64,000 nt of DNA from Cyanoderma ruficeps (taxonomy: Eukaryota; Chordata; Aves; Passeriformes; Timaliidae). Below, in pieces: positions 1 through 14,583 of the stretch; the first letter of the stretch is position 1, and each line of letters opens with the position of its first letter. Made by a program: the position numbers and the translations under genes. The notes beneath the pieces are model-generated. The model searched no databases, had not been told where the DNA came from, and saw only the letters and a list, made by a program, of their open reading frames with translations. The stretch is from contig VZDJ01000346.1 in the NCBI GenBank assembly GCA_008694505.1, positions 10,093,244 to 10,157,243 on the forward strand, in the 5' to 3' direction.

Positions 1-1978
1 GAAGACAGCAGAAAGGAACTGAATGTGTTTAGAATTGCCTTTTGCTATCCAAGCCAAGCTGCTGGCTTGTAAGTAGGCGATTTCACACTCCCAATTTCCA
101 GCCACAACTACTTCACACAGGCCAGGAGTACATATGCAGATAAGGTTTCTGTGAAGACAACCCACAAAAGCAAGAACAAACACAAATGTCCCGTGCCGTC
201 TGTGCAAAAGGTACCCCATGAGAGTGAACTACTGTGGGAGACTGTGGAATGAACCCCAAGCTGAACAGCACACACTCCACACTGTATCATATGGCTTTAC
301 ACAGCAAGCAGGATCGCTGCGTAATACTTGACAAGTTCAACATCCCTGAAGTTTCATGCCTTGAGTTTATCACCTCACGGTTTCCCACAAGAATCCTGAG
401 CACTTTCCCATTAACATTTTTCTCCTGGCAAGCATGAGTAATAATTACAGAATAGGAACACCTATCTTTAAATTCACTGCACTGTCTTTAAGAAAAGCTG
501 ACAGCAAAAATGCGTAGCACTTTATTGGAGATGGTTACGAGACTAGTCTATGAGCAACATTTAAAGCTTCCTTATCTGAGCCCTGGTCACAAGACCAGAC
601 CACTACCCCAGAAATAGACATTTTTAAATTTGAAAAAAATCATCATACTCCTTTTATACCTGTAAAAAAAATGAAGTAATAAGAAAGAAATATGCTCAGA
701 AAGCTAAGACTTCAATAGTCAATGAATCCTTGAGTAACATCAGTCTCAACAGATCTAACACTGCTGAAAAGAGGCTGCTGTCAATCTTTAATAGGAGGAA
801 ACAGAGAGAAAGATATATGCAACAAAGCTGAAAGTACTAAACTATTTTATAGAAAGAAAAAAAAAGAGTAAAAACTATCTCATGCCTCAACCATCTCATA
901 TGTAACTGCTGTATCAGCAAAATTAACAAGTGCTGCTGATAAGCTCCTGTAAGTCCAGGAGGACTTGAATTTGATGCAGAACACCACTGGAGCTGTTCCC
1001 TGCTGGGCTGCTGGTTCCACCCTCATTTCTCCCCTTTCTTGTGCTGGCACCAGCATCCACATGAACACCAGTCACAAAACCAAACCAGCAGGAAAACAAG
1101 AAGAAAGCAGAAAAATGTGTTTGTATACGTGTATGTAGAGTCTCTCTGTGCAAATAAAAACTTGAAATAATCTCCTGCAGCAGTCTAAGCCTTTCTACCT
1201 GCACAGTTGCAGGGTATTGTACCACTCACGCTCTGAAGGGAAAAGCTTATTTAAGATCAGGTTGATTTTAATAAAACAGCGCAACAATGTCAAGTGATGG
1301 TGCTCTGGAGGAAGAGGTACAGGCAGAGATGATTTAGTCAATTCTCACACTAAGGTCACCATTTTCACTAAGACCTTTCTGTGGTAAATGAAATCTCCAA
1401 TATAAATGCCTTGACAGGCTATGCTTCGAAAAGTTCTCATTAAAGGCAATTAAACTATTTCAAAGGACAAAGTTAGAAGCAACACATTTTCATCACAAAC
1501 TTTTTTGAAGAAATGCACTAGCTTGGCAACACTTTTAGACAAAAAGTTTAGTGATGGCTCCTGTATCAAGACACACATGCTTTAAATATTCTCACTGAAA
1601 TTAATCCAAAAACCGTCGTGAGGAAAACAAAATCAGTTTGTCCAATCCAAGTAGGAATTTCTTTAATGTCAAGTTTTGCGACTCCAATTTCTAGCCTCTA
1701 GAAACTCACCAAAATAGAAGGGAATCTATGCTCACACTAAGCAACCCAAAAGGCTCTAAGTCAGGACTACCACAGCTCAGATTTCCCACATGGCACTCTT
1801 ATTCATCACAAGACATTACTTTTCTCAAAGAAGTTTTCTGTTTCCAGACATGTTTATCTCAGGACCCACACTTCCACCACAGCTTGCTTTATAAAAGCAG
1901 GTTAGGTTCAAAAATGCTGAAGAGTTACACCATTTAGAAATACTGAAGGTAAGTAAGTGTTGCAGAGGAAGGAAAGGT

Positions 1979-2100
1979 ACCAACAAAACAAAACAAAACA
2001 CCAACAAAANAGAGACCAAAAAACCCCACATGCACACACAAAAAAAAACCCCAAAACAAACAAAAATCCCCACACCTCAAACCCCTAAAATCCTAAAAAC
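1979..2100. repeat. A-rich, C-interrupted low-complexity tract
   Basis: Runs of A interrupted by CC, CCC and CAC units; one unresolved base at 2010. The complementary strand is T/G-rich with G runs. It is simple sequence, not a gene. Confidence 0.75.
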
Positions 2101-3949
2101 CAGCTTGGTATGATGAACAACTTCAAGTAGGGAAATAAGAAATTAAGCTACTTGAGGCCTGGTGGATTTTTCTAAGTGTCAGGTCTCTTTAGGACAACTT
2201 AAAATGTCAATGAGGCCTGTAAGAGACTAACACGAGACTTCCACACCAGAGCAGACAGAAGTGTCCAAGCACCACTACAATGCTTTTCCAAGGGAAGGGT
2301 AATACTGAGACTAATAATATCAAGCGGATACCCAAGGCTCACACCCATATGACACAATCCATTTAAGCACTGGAGAACAGTGTTACATATCTACCAACAC
2401 TTCAATACAACCTTCTTCCCTGTCCCTCAGCTGAGATCCTGAAGTGCTCTGAAGCTAGTGAGCCAGACCCAAGGACGCACCTATGGCCAGTTTACAGGTT
2501 TTGGCCCAGCAGAGCTGCACAGCCTCCAGATCAGACCTCTCACACCTGCCTCTCTTGAATCACACTGAAATGAGCTCCTGTGCCTGTCTATCTGTGTCAC
2601 AGAAACAGCCTCAGAAATGCAGAAAATGGACACTAATGAAAAGCTTAAGCAAATACATTATCTTGGTTTCCTAATCCCAGGATACCGTCGACATTAGATG
2701 CTGTCACTGATGTAGTCACACCCAGCTATCTTCCAGGCCACAGTACAGCATACAAAGGGATCCTGCTCCCAACTGCCATCTCAAACATGAGAGAGCAGCT
2801 TCCAAGGAGGCAGCCTTCCACAGCTACACCTTTCTCCTACCGGAATAAATGATGATTTAGAGTGTGCTTTAAGTCATTTTGGGTAGAAAGTGGGGAGAAT
2901 CCATAAAATCAAATGCTAAAGTACCACACAAAAGCAAGAACAAGATTATCTGCAGAAAATAAAGTAATGCACATGAGAAGAAAAAAAAAATCCCAAGCAC
3001 AAATAAGAAAGAACAGGCTCCAAAGTAACCAATAGTACTCAGCAGGGTAGTGGGATAATGTGTTTAGACTATAATATATAGATCACTGAAGTGAACTAGA
3101 TGACAAACCCAGTGCTCTACTCAGTCAGTAATCAGGGGAACCATGGCTTACACTTTGTCCTCTCCACATTTCAAGAATTATAAATTAGGACTATTTGGTT
3201 ATTACATACTAAACCAACACCTACTGCTCAGGAAATCCCTAAGCTGCAAATTCTTAGAAGTTGTAAAAGCATCACTTTATGTCTCCCCTATTCTAATACT
3301 GTTCTCCTGATAATCTAGCACTGGTCTCTGCAACAGAAAGGAGGAAAATAAGATGGACTTTCTGTCTGACTTCAGCAGCTGTTCTTGTATTTCATAGTCT
3401 CAGCCAACACAGGTTTATAGAACGTGGCTCCCAAACTTTATTTCCTATTTTGTGGGATTGTCAGTTTGGCTGATAAAGGTAGTTCTGACCACTTAATAGT
3501 TCTCTCTGGAACAATGGTAATACACTGTGCTGAATCTGCAATCTGCAGCAGAATGCTAATATGGCAAAGATCAAACAAATTAATGTCCTGAAAACAGCTT
3601 TCTGTCATTGGAAAGTCTTCAGGTAACACAGTGATTGCAGAATGAAAATTCCCTAACAATAGACAATTACTATTTAATGATATAACAACACTGATGTAGA
3701 TAATGACCTAAGTTGGGTATAAGATAGCCCACAAGAAGGTTAAAGCATGACAAGAAAAATTAGCGAAAATAGGATATGTATTTTAGTTCTAGTTTAAAAA
3801 AAAAGGCAGATTTCATATCACTGTACAGAAAAACAAGGGGAGAGCAGTGCATACTGCCCAGCAAGGCTTACAGTGCTGTGTTCCACAAAATCCTCACACA
3901 GAAGCTGTTGATGTTCAGGCTGGAAAAGCAGACAGTGAGGTGAACCAAA

Positions 3950-4925
3950 AACTATCAGAACATCTGGGTCCAGAGGGTGTTGATTAGTGTCACAAAGTCT
4001 GGCTGGAGGGCCAGTGACAAGCTGTGTGCCCCACAGGTACATACCGGGTCCAGTCCTGCCCAACATCCTCATTAACAACCCAGATGATGGGGCAAGTTTG
4101 CTAATGACACCCAACTGCAAGGACTGCTGGATAAGCTGGATGTTGCTGCCATCCAGAGCACAGCACCCTCATGACAACCAAGGGGAGGCAAGGCACAAGT
4201 CCCAGCACCTCAGCAGGAACAACCACATGCACAAGAACAACCACAAGCCAAAGGCTGTCCAGCTGGAGAACAACAGTGTAGCAGAAAAGGACCGGCAAGC
4301 CTGGTGGCCACCAGGTTGAACATGAGCCAACATGCCTTGCAGCAAAGGCAAACAGTATTCTGGCTGCAACACAGAAAGTATTGCCAGCATGCTGAGGGAG
4401 AAAATTCTTCTCTTTTTTCAGCACTCATGAGGCCACATCTGGAGACCTGGGCTCCCCACTACAAGAGACATGAGCATACCGAATGGAGTCTAGCAGAGGA
4501 ACATAAAAATGCTTAAGGCACTAGAGCATCTCTTACAAGAGGAAGGGCTGAGAGATTTGGGACTTCAGTCTAGGGAAGAGAAAGCTTGGGGGAGATCTTA
4601 TAAACACATATGAACACCTAAAGCAAGCGTAGTAAAGGAGACAGAGCCAGGCTCTTTCCAGTGGCGCCCAGAGGCAGGACCAGAGACAGCAGACACACAC
4701 CAAAATACAGGAAGTTCTGTCAGATCATCAGGAAACACTTCCTTTGCTGTGAGGGTGACCAATCACACATGATGATCAGGGAGATTGTAGAGGCTCAGCC
4801 CCTGAGAGTTATTGAAAAGCCATCTGAACACAGTCCTGGGCAACCAGGTATAGATGACCCTGCCTGAGAATGGGACCAGATGATATCCAGCCAACCTCAG
4901 CCATTCTGCAATTGATATTGAGGAC
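3950..4925 (+). mobile_element. CR1 LINE, 5'-truncated copy with end of ORF2 and 3' UTR
   Basis: The stretch follows the CR1 consensus for nearly 1 kb: the GGGTCCAGTCCTGCCCAACATC segment and the next bases (Asn-Pro-Asp-Asp region of the reverse-transcriptase ORF), then GGAACAACCACATGCAC, GAGGCCACATCTGGAG, CTACAAGAGACATGAGC and the 3' UTR GTGAGGGTGACC block, ending near the CAACCTCAGCCATTCTG tail. Frames are broken by stops and indels, so it is an old inactive copy. It lies in UBR5 intron 1 in the direction opposite to UBR5. The 5' edge is approximate. Confidence 0.9.
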
Positions 4926-7900
4926 TTAATGCTTTCAGGATGTGATCTCCACACATTCGACTTGAAGGCACAGCAGCAAAAAGAGGGGATTTGCCATTGA
5001 AAAGCTAGGAGCTCATGTTTTGCTCTATAGAATCCATCTAAGGTCAGTGGCACAGGAAAAAAATTACATCAATGAGTCAAGAAAGTGTCAGAGAGCTGCA
5101 CATTCAGCAAAAAAATCCATGGATACTTCAATACCCAGCTGGAAGTACCCTTTCTTTAGCAGGAACAGCAACACCAGGGGCAGACACCTGAAGAACTTGT
5201 GAAATGCCTTTAACTAGCAATGAATTCTTAAGCTGGGCAACTTGCTCTTCTAGCTCAGAATCTACTTACACCCTTTCTTCAGATTTAAGTGACACTGAAA
5301 ACATTCCCCCTCTGAATAAAAAAAAAAAACTCAGAACCATAATCCCACACCACAGTGCAGAGGATGGCCATAGACTAGCCCAAGAGAAATACAAAGTCAG
5401 TCATGCTTTTTAAATAAGCAAATACCCATAAGCTACAAAACAGCATGGCACCTTTTCTGAGAAAAAATTGTAGTTAACAGTAGTCTGAATATGAACAGGA
5501 AGAAATCACAAACGGTATGATCCGGACAGGACTGCCACAGGGAAGCTACAGCATGCCTACATGTTATTTAACACATTATCTAGAGGAGCTGGCAGTGAAG
5601 TAGATCTACAGCTATAAGTTGCCTAAACACCTAGTGTTGTTTCTGGGAGGAAAAAAGAAAAATACACTACAGGAGAAGGAGTCAGACTCAATCTGAGGCC
5701 CTTCTATGGCAGTAGATTTCCAAAAGTATTGTTTGCAAAACCAGATAGAAATCTGTTCTCTGGTACAAAATGCATCAAATCATCATTTTGTGGTCCCACA
5801 TTCTGTTCAACTGCACAAAGTCCTTGCAGCTGTTTTGTTTAACATTTAGCAGAAAGCTATTTCTTTAGCCAGAACACCACAAGAGCTAAACAACTGGATC
5901 AACCAACTCAGTTGGTTGAGTTCTGAATTAAGGTTGTAAGCTATTTAACTACCCATCATTTTAGGAAGTATATTCTCTTGTGATAATAAACCACAAAGAA
6001 GGTGAATTTAGAACCCCATGGTTCTAAACTCAAGAATACTTGAAAAATACACACATGATAATAGCACAGCCAGTGTGATGAACTGAACAACAAACAAATG
6101 CCAGCTATCAAAATACAACTAGGAAGCTGTATACTTGTTTAACTAGAATGAGTGAAAATTAAAAGACCCCTATTAAGGCAAAGAAAGAAAAAAAAATCCT
6201 ATTTTTACAGTCAGAACATTGCTGTAGTGATTCCATTTAAAAAATGCCATCAAAATAAAAATCCAGTCACCGAAAATCATAGAACCTTTTTGTGTTCCAT
6301 TGTGATAAGATTGTTAATGCTCCTTCAGGAGTTCATTATGAGCCACCAGGGAGGCTGTGAATTTACCAGCTTAAAGCCTGGAGAGGCAGGTTCTGGTCCC
6401 AGCTGAGGCTACTGCAGGAACCCAAATCATCTCTTCACCGTTTTCCTTTACTCTAAGCTTTAGAGAGCTGTGATCACTTTGTGCAAAGTTGGAGAATGGC
6501 CTTTGATTAGAGCACCCAAATGACACAAAAATATTTTAAAAAGTAAGAACTGTCACATTATTAAATACTTTGTGTCTTGACTAGAAAAAAGCAACTGTAT
6601 GTTTTGTACAAGTGATTTTATTAAAAACAAAGTACAAACAAGAACTGAATTCTAATTGCTTTGCTAAGAAGTCCAACAACCTTATTCTAATTCTGAATTA
6701 GTTTTAGCAACAGGGAAAGATCACTTAGCATGTCCAGTCCTTCACTTGCCAATTCATCCAATTCCAAGCCTTGAAGTATTTAACAAAAACTCTGACATCA
6801 CAGTGTTATCTGCACGTCACTTTTTCAAACTTGCTAAAAACTGCCTTTTAAATACCAGACCTCCTCCTCACACTGCTCTGTCTTCCACTAAAAACACATC
6901 TTCAAAACTTTTCTCTCAGACACTGCATCTTTGATTTAAACAGGAATGGACTGAGGCCTGGAATAAAGAGCAAAGAGCAAGCACCAGGACAGAAAAACAA
7001 GCAGCCAAATCACTCTGTCCAATGCACAGCGCAGGAAAATACCTCAAAAGAAACCCCAGCTTCTGAGGTGCACAGCTCATCCCAACACTTTTTTGTACTC
7101 CTGATAAAAGTCTTTTTTCCATCTGCCTGCGCCCCAGCCATGCTCCAGGCCCTTCCCTGAGTGTAAGCAGTGTCTTAGTTCCCCTAGAAGAACCCACAAA
7201 GCAGCACATTGAGCACCTCCTGCATCTCATTTTGCCTAGGGCTGTATTATTTCAGGTAACAATCTTGCCAGATACAGATTCTGCACCACAAGAGAAAAAA
7301 AAACAAACTTTGGCCATTCCAGCAAAACAGCCTTTTGGTCCCCAGCCTTCCCATAAGGAGCAGGGCATATTACTTGCCATTATTACCTTCTGCCTACCCA
7401 CTCTGCCCCACAATGATGACATGTTATGAACTGTACCATTTGAAGGTTTAAGTACTTTGAAACAACTCATCTAGAGACAGATACATTTTGTCGAAGTCAG
7501 TGAACTGTGTACACAATGACTTAAAAAAATGGAAAATGAGAAAAGAAAAACTGCTCTTAACAGTATACTGTGGTCAAAGCCACAAAACAAAAGAGTTCCA
7601 ACAACCTAAGAAAGATCTTCATTAAAGATCAGACAACAATAACTCACACTAAAAAAATATGAAATGGATTAAAAGCCATAAATTCTCTTCAGAAAAACAT
7701 GTCTTGATATTTGCTAGAGAGAAAAAAATGCAGCTCTGACCATTTTCAGGTCAGACAGAGAATAGCAAAAATTTCATACCATAAATGAAAGAATAAATAC
7801 AGAGACACATTTAAGAAAATTAATTTTGCAAAATGAGCAAGAAATTAAACTAATACCCCCCTTACTGAAGGAAGTAACAGACCCAAATGGCTTCAAACAA

Positions 7901-10900
7901 CAACAGAGTATGATGTACATTCAACTTTATTCCCATAGGCAAATATTTATTCTCCTGTTAAGTTTTCAGAAAAATGCTGCAGCACAAACATTTGTTTCTA
8001 TTAAGTCAATGTCAGACTCCACACTGACACCTCCATAGTGAAATTACAATTTTCAGTAAAATCCAGAGATCCCAATCAAGATTCATTTCACTGTATCAGA
8101 ACCCCCTACATATGGAGATAATCCATCCCAAAAGTGAAAAAGGTGAGAGGTTGAGGAAGCATAATGGAAAATAGAGAATGAAGCCTATGAAAGACAGTAA
8201 GCAAATTTTTAAAATGCTGTTTTATCACAGGTTTGGATTAAAGTAATCAACTTCTACTTCTATAGCACATAGGGAAAAAAAAGAAAAAAGACAAAATTAG
8301 CATCCAGCCTAAAGCTTAATTAGAGATGATGGCAAACATGTTGCAGAAAGTACTACCTGCAAGATCTGAGTACAAAACAGTTTCTTTCTGGGCTCTCTCC
8401 TAACAAATAGGCGAACTACAGCGGCATGGATATATTCACCCTTGGCTATTCAAGATATTTTGAACTGATTCATTTGACAAACAAAAACCACACTCTCTTC
8501 AATGGGGATTGGTTTTTGGGCCTTTTTTTTGCTGAAGACAAATTTTGTAAGATCTCCAGCAGCCTTGGTACCTTCATCTGCTGCATTACATTACTGTAGT
8601 CACAAATTAAACTGGCAGACCTCATGGCTGGCAATAAAACAACGATAGCAAGAAATCCCAACACAGCTAATGTCCAAAACAGTACTAATCATGGAAATGT
8701 TTTCAAAGTTTTTTATTCTGCACTGCTTAATAAAACACCATAACGTAAGAACTAAATCAGAAAGATGAGACCAAAATATCATCAGGCACCTTCTCTGATA
8801 AAAGGCAGTAAGCAGTTTAATGATGAAAAGCTGTCCAAAACAACATTACAGAAAATACACCTTTCATCTCCACTGTGGATATAAAGCAATTTGAGAAATC
8901 ATCTCTATACCAACTGGCTTGGGATCACGAACCGTAAAATGCTACACTAAAAATCATTTTTAGAACTGCAACAAAATAATCAAGTTGAGATGCTAAATAT
9001 TCACTGTACCAACATGGATTGCAGCTGTAAAACACACTGCACTTTCAGATGCAGCAGCAAGGATTTTCTGAAAGACTCTGTGAAGTATATTCAGTATGAG
9101 AAATTCCCCTGACAAGTGCTGGGTGTAGCAGTGAGTCTTGTGAGCAAAGAGAGCACGTTTAATGGTTACATCACTCCTCACCTGGAACAAAACTGGCAGA
9201 TTTATGTACATGCAGATGACCAGTGCTCCCACCTTAAACCTTTCTATTTAGTTTTGCAGTATGTTTCAACTGTTTACAATTGTCACACTCCATACCTTTG
9301 TATCAGTGAGGTATATAAAACAAAAAACTTCTGTCATATAAAACAAATAACTTATTTAAATAGAAGCAAAATACTAATTTCCCTAGAGGGGAAGGGTAAA
9401 AGAAAGCAGTCTTGGTGAACGGCATTTTTTAAGCACAGAAAGACTTTTAGAAATAGAGCACGGAGTTCATTGTCAAAATAGTTCTATGCCAGAAAGAGCA
9501 AATAAAATCTGAAGTTCAAATAATTATTCCTGTAGTGGAGTAACTAATGCTGTGTCATCCTCACTTAAACTGTCAGGCTAAAGGTTATGGACAAAATACA
9601 TGTGTGCACCGTGAAAATTAGATTTGTGCCTTTATTTCAACATCTTTTTTCTCCAAACTGTTCCTCTCAATTTAAAATCCACTAACTACTGCAAGCACGT
9701 CTTGTCTTCACGTTTTCTCTGGGGCACATACAGATGCCAACTACTGCAGTCTCCTCTGTGGAGGTGTTTCTAAGAGCCAAATCCTTAGTGGACTTCAATG
9801 AATTCAAGGTTAAAAATGTACAACTGAAAAGCACAAGTAGATTTTTGATATAGTTTTTTTTTCCCTGCATAAATAGCTGATGATGCAGAGAAAGACAAAA
9901 CAGCATCTTGCACATTTAACTGCAAATTAGATTGCTGCCAGTGTAATCACTAAAATAAATAAAATACCTTGAACCCCCTTCTCCTTATAAGCTTCAGATA
10001 CATAATACATAATAATTTAAGCCACAAATTATTAACTGTGCCAGAACTGTGAAAAGGCAGCCACAACACATTGCAGTTTGCCAAGCTTAGGTACATCCTT
10101 GGTTGTTTTTCCTCAAGTGTCAAGTCATTTTTCAAGTAAATATAATTGTGTACTGAACAGTTATCTACTTTAGATAGTTTAAGAACATGTCACACCCTTC
10201 ACATCTATTTTTTGATTGAATCACATATTTGACACACATCCTACATGGCAATCAGAATATTTCATAAATACATACTATACCGAAAATTATCTCAAATGTA
10301 TGCTATTGTTTATAGTTTTTAACTTTTACAAATATTTAGTGTATAAATGTTGTTGACTGATACCTTACTGTTCCTAGAATTAAACATGTTGTTCTCTGAC
10401 AGCTTTGATTTGCAGTGCTAACCTTATAATACAGCTAATAATATCTTAGTCCCTTAGTCTTATTTTATCATTGGTCCAAAAAATATACTCAAACCTTATA
10501 TATGATTTGAGAAGGAAAAAGGAAGCAACTTTTGTGCCCCAATTACTATTTTACTAAATTCCTTGTGACAGGTCACAACTACTCTCAGCCCAGATCACAT
10601 TCACAGTACAGTTTCACATTACAGTGGCCAAAATAAACTTGCTGCTTTCAAAATGGAAGGAACTCAACCCTGCTTCCTCTCCCCCGTTCCTCACTACCAA
10701 CTCTCCCTCCTGCAGCACTTTTCAAAATATTCTGATGCACACCCAACAAGGAGATAAACCAGTCCAAGTTCCTAATGCACTAAATTATATTTACTTGACT
10801 TTACCAGGGCCGTCTTTATATCATTGTAGCAAGCTAAGTCAGTTTCCTATGGGATCAGAAACTTACACTCAGTGCAAGGTAAGAGGCGGGGGAAACAAAC

Positions 10901-11307
10901 CTCCGCCTTCAGAAGAGAGCAATTACTTGGACTTACAACATCTCAGGGAAGTTGCTGCCAGAACATTCACAGACAACTACATATGTACTCTCTAAAAATC
11001 TGGGGTGTAGCAAGCAATTGTAATCAGAAGATGACCCTGGAAGAGCAAAGTCCAAAAAGGCCTAGAATACTGGCCTATGTAAAAGTAACCTTCCATATTC
11101 AACCAGACATGAAGTAACACTGTAAATTCTGATGATTAACTTCTCAAATTCTTGTTCTTAAGTAACAATACTAAGTAAAATCAAATCTTAATGTACTGCT
11201 GCATGTATGCATCCTATAACACTCTATATTGCCATAGTGGTGCAAATCTTTTGAGGCAGCCAAACCATTTTATTTTAAAAAAAGTGTTTTCAACTAAGAG
11301 TCTCATG

Positions 11308-11347
11308 ATAATAATACTAATACTAATACTACTACTAATAATAATAT
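11308..11347. repeat. ATA/CTA trinucleotide microsatellite
   Basis: An imperfect array of ATA, CTA and ACT triplets about 40 bp long in UBR5 intron 1. Confidence 0.85.
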
Positions 11348-14300
11348 TGTCATGACAGTCATACCACTCCCTCCTTCTCTTCTGAAAGAGGACAATCTAA
11401 ATTTGGCTATGCTTTCAAGAAATTAATCCTTAAACCAAGTTCAACACTTTGCCCGTTACTAAAGTTTATCAAGCAGCTGTAACTCGGGGAATTCAAATCC
11501 TACATCAGTTATGGCTTCCCAGTAATTAAACCATCTATTCCTGTTTGAGGCGGCCTACCTGTACTTTTGTTAAAGTAGATTAGGAAGAGTTTAAACCACA
11601 CCAAAATAAATCACTTAAGCTAAAAGAAGTACTGCATTATCTGCACAAAACTTACAGATTCGCTGTTTGAGAACACATCAGTCAATGCCTTTTCTTCCCC
11701 AGCTTGGGGCAGCAATGCAGCTCATACATAACTAACAGCAGAGAAGTTTGTGCTCAGGCTGCCTTCCTCTAACAGGAGGACACTACTCCCCCAACACGCC
11801 TGTGGACACAGCAACGCAGCAGAGGCGGTTCAGGCCGTGCACTACCCCTTTAACATTAACACTTGCATTATCAGGAGCTCTCCCTCCCTCGCTGTGCACG
11901 GCTGCTGCACACATGTGGGGCCAAGACACCAGCTCCACATCCCTGCTGGCTCCCGGCACAGCCACACCACACCCTACGCCAGCTCCTTCCAGCAACATCT
12001 GCTTGAGATTTTTAACAGATTCACTCATCAGTAAATGCAAAGGGGGGTGGCCTTTGCCAGAGCAGCAGCCACATAGCCACTGATCACTTGTACAGTACCT
12101 TAAATTGATGTGCAGATTAGAAAGGTATGTTCTTGCCAGGTATTTTTTTCCACATAAATTGATTTTCAGAGAGTGCAAACAATGCAGCCAATGCAAAGCA
12201 CACAACTTAAATTTTCAGTTCAAGCACGGCCTAAAGTAAGTAACATGCAAATAACAGAAACAGGCACTGAATGTATTATTAAGGGAAAACAGAGTCATGT
12301 AAAGAACGAGATAATCCTTTCTTACCCCAAACCTGACTCTACATACAGACTCACTGAAGCTTCAAATTAACTTTTCTCAGGTATGCTACTGGTTTCAAGG
12401 ATGTTACTGCCAGAAAACTTAGTACATGACACTTCTAAACACTCATATTCAGAATACCCTCTATTTGACCAAATTCATTACATCCCATCTTCAGGAGGAG
12501 AGAAAAGACCACATTAACATTGTGTCAATGACCACTTCAAAAATTACATCTTACTCTATGCTAGGACTTAAATAGTTTAGCTGACAAGAATTTTCTTAGT
12601 AGAAGGTAAAAACAAAGTCAAAGCTTTGAGATGCATCCTGTCCCTGAAGGTTAGTTCACCTACGGAAAGCCATTTATGTGAGGTGAAAGACTCCCCTTTC
12701 TCCTTCCACAGAGCAGCAAGTTAAACTGCTCCTGTGAGGTTTCATAACAGCCAAGAAAAGGCTATTTGTCATGGTTACACCCACTTCCTAACCCAATATA
12801 AAATTAAGAAATATACTAAGAATTTACTAAGATTAACTTATCTATGAAACTGTGTCAAACTTCCTTCACAAAGCACAAAGTTTCCAACCCTGAAAGAGGT
12901 GAATAATCGACAAAATATATCTAACACCCACTGCAACAGAAGCTGGCCATCTCTTTTTCAAATATTAAAGCCATTAATTATTTACATCCCAAATACTCTA
13001 CGGAGTTGTTTCTAAAACTGCAGGCCATACTGAATTTTTGTCCCATTAAACTCCTCATATTCAGTCTGCAGACAACAAATTGCTTGAGGAAAAAAATTCC
13101 AAGTTACCTATCTTCCTTAATAAACTTCCAGAAAAACCTCAATTACCTCAGTTCATCCTAAACCAAAGCTTAGCCTAGTATCCATTTCAAAAGATGAATC
13201 CTAATACAACTACAAAATTAAGTACGACCTTGTCCTCTGCGGACACTCTTCAGTGTCACCAGCTCCCAGACTGAGTGAAGAAGTCCATCCACACTGTTTC
13301 AGCTTATTCGAGAAAGGACTAATAGTTACCATCAGGGTACAATATTAACCTACATCTTCAAAAACACCAGCTAAGAAGTATTTTCAGATGATGAGTGGAT
13401 GTACTCAGGAGTTCTCTGATTATTTGTGGTTCTACAGTTACTTTCTCCTCTTTTCTTTGAAGCATTTTCCCATTCTCCCAGTTGCTGCATGAATAAGTGT
13501 GATAACAAATTACACAGAAAACCTCTAAGAACTGTAGAACAAAATGAGAGAAAATGCACCAAACCAAACTGGAAAAAACTACTTCCTCCCTTCTGTCGAC
13601 TACTTAAGAGCAGAGCAATACTTCAGGAGAAGGATGGTTTCCAAAAACACTCCACTGCCTTCACACATCTACACTGGTTATTAAGCATAATGTATTGAAT
13701 ACTTGATTACAAAAATTCAAGCGTCCTGTATCCTGGACACACAAGGATTGCACTGATAAATGCCTTGTGTTTTAAGTGATTACTCCCTCCATGCAGAGCA
13801 CAAATCCATTACTGAAAGCACACAATGCAGAATTATGACCCCAAAATCTGATTTGAGAAACAACTATCATTCAAAATACAGATAGAAAAAAACCTTGACT
13901 GACCACTGGCTGCAGCACAGACTCAAAAAAGCCTATAAAGTGAAAGAGGAAAGAAACATCATAGAGACACGAGATGTTCCAAGATCCCAACTTCTATGAA
14001 TATGGGTATGAGAATTTATTAATCTATCTAGATCTTGATCTACATTGACAGAACAGTAATAAGCAGCAATGCTAAAAATGATAAAATTGAACAGGCATTT
14101 CCAGCACATATGTGTGTTCCTCAACCCTATTTATGAATCATTCTGATTTCACTGCATTACAGATTCTGATACACAGCTACTGCACTTTCAGTAAAATTAC
14201 ATTTATGAAGTGGAAATTTCTGACTTGCAGCTCAGATCGAGTCACTTGATTTTTCAGAATAGTCACTACTTAACAGCACTTCTGCAGCCTTCTCCATATA

Positions 14301-14541
14301 TTAATTACCACACATTTTGAAGCTTCCTGTATCAAACAGTAGTTGTAAGAGCTGCTGCTGTGGTAAGAAGAAAAACAAATTTTAAAAATCGAGAAAACAT
14401 TATGAAGACTGAAAGGGACTCATATTTCATATCAATATGTCAACAGAAGATGTAACATTAAAGAAACATCAGATGAATTCTCTCACTTGGAGCAAAGTGT
14501 GATAATTACATGCTAAATGTTTTCTAAGGGCCTATCAACAT

Positions 14542-14583
14542 AAAAAAAAAAAAAAAAAANNNNNAAAAAAAAAAAAAAAAAAA
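14542..14583. repeat. Poly(A) tract containing an assembly gap
   Basis: A homopolymer of A on both sides of five unresolved bases (14560-14564). True length is unknown. It could be the tail of a retroposed sequence, but no element body was recognised beside it. Confidence 0.85.

Noticed and set aside
4661..5053. Short open frames on both strands near 4.7-5.0 kb as possible genes
   Set aside because: They lie in or next to the CR1 3' region and are broken LINE sequence.
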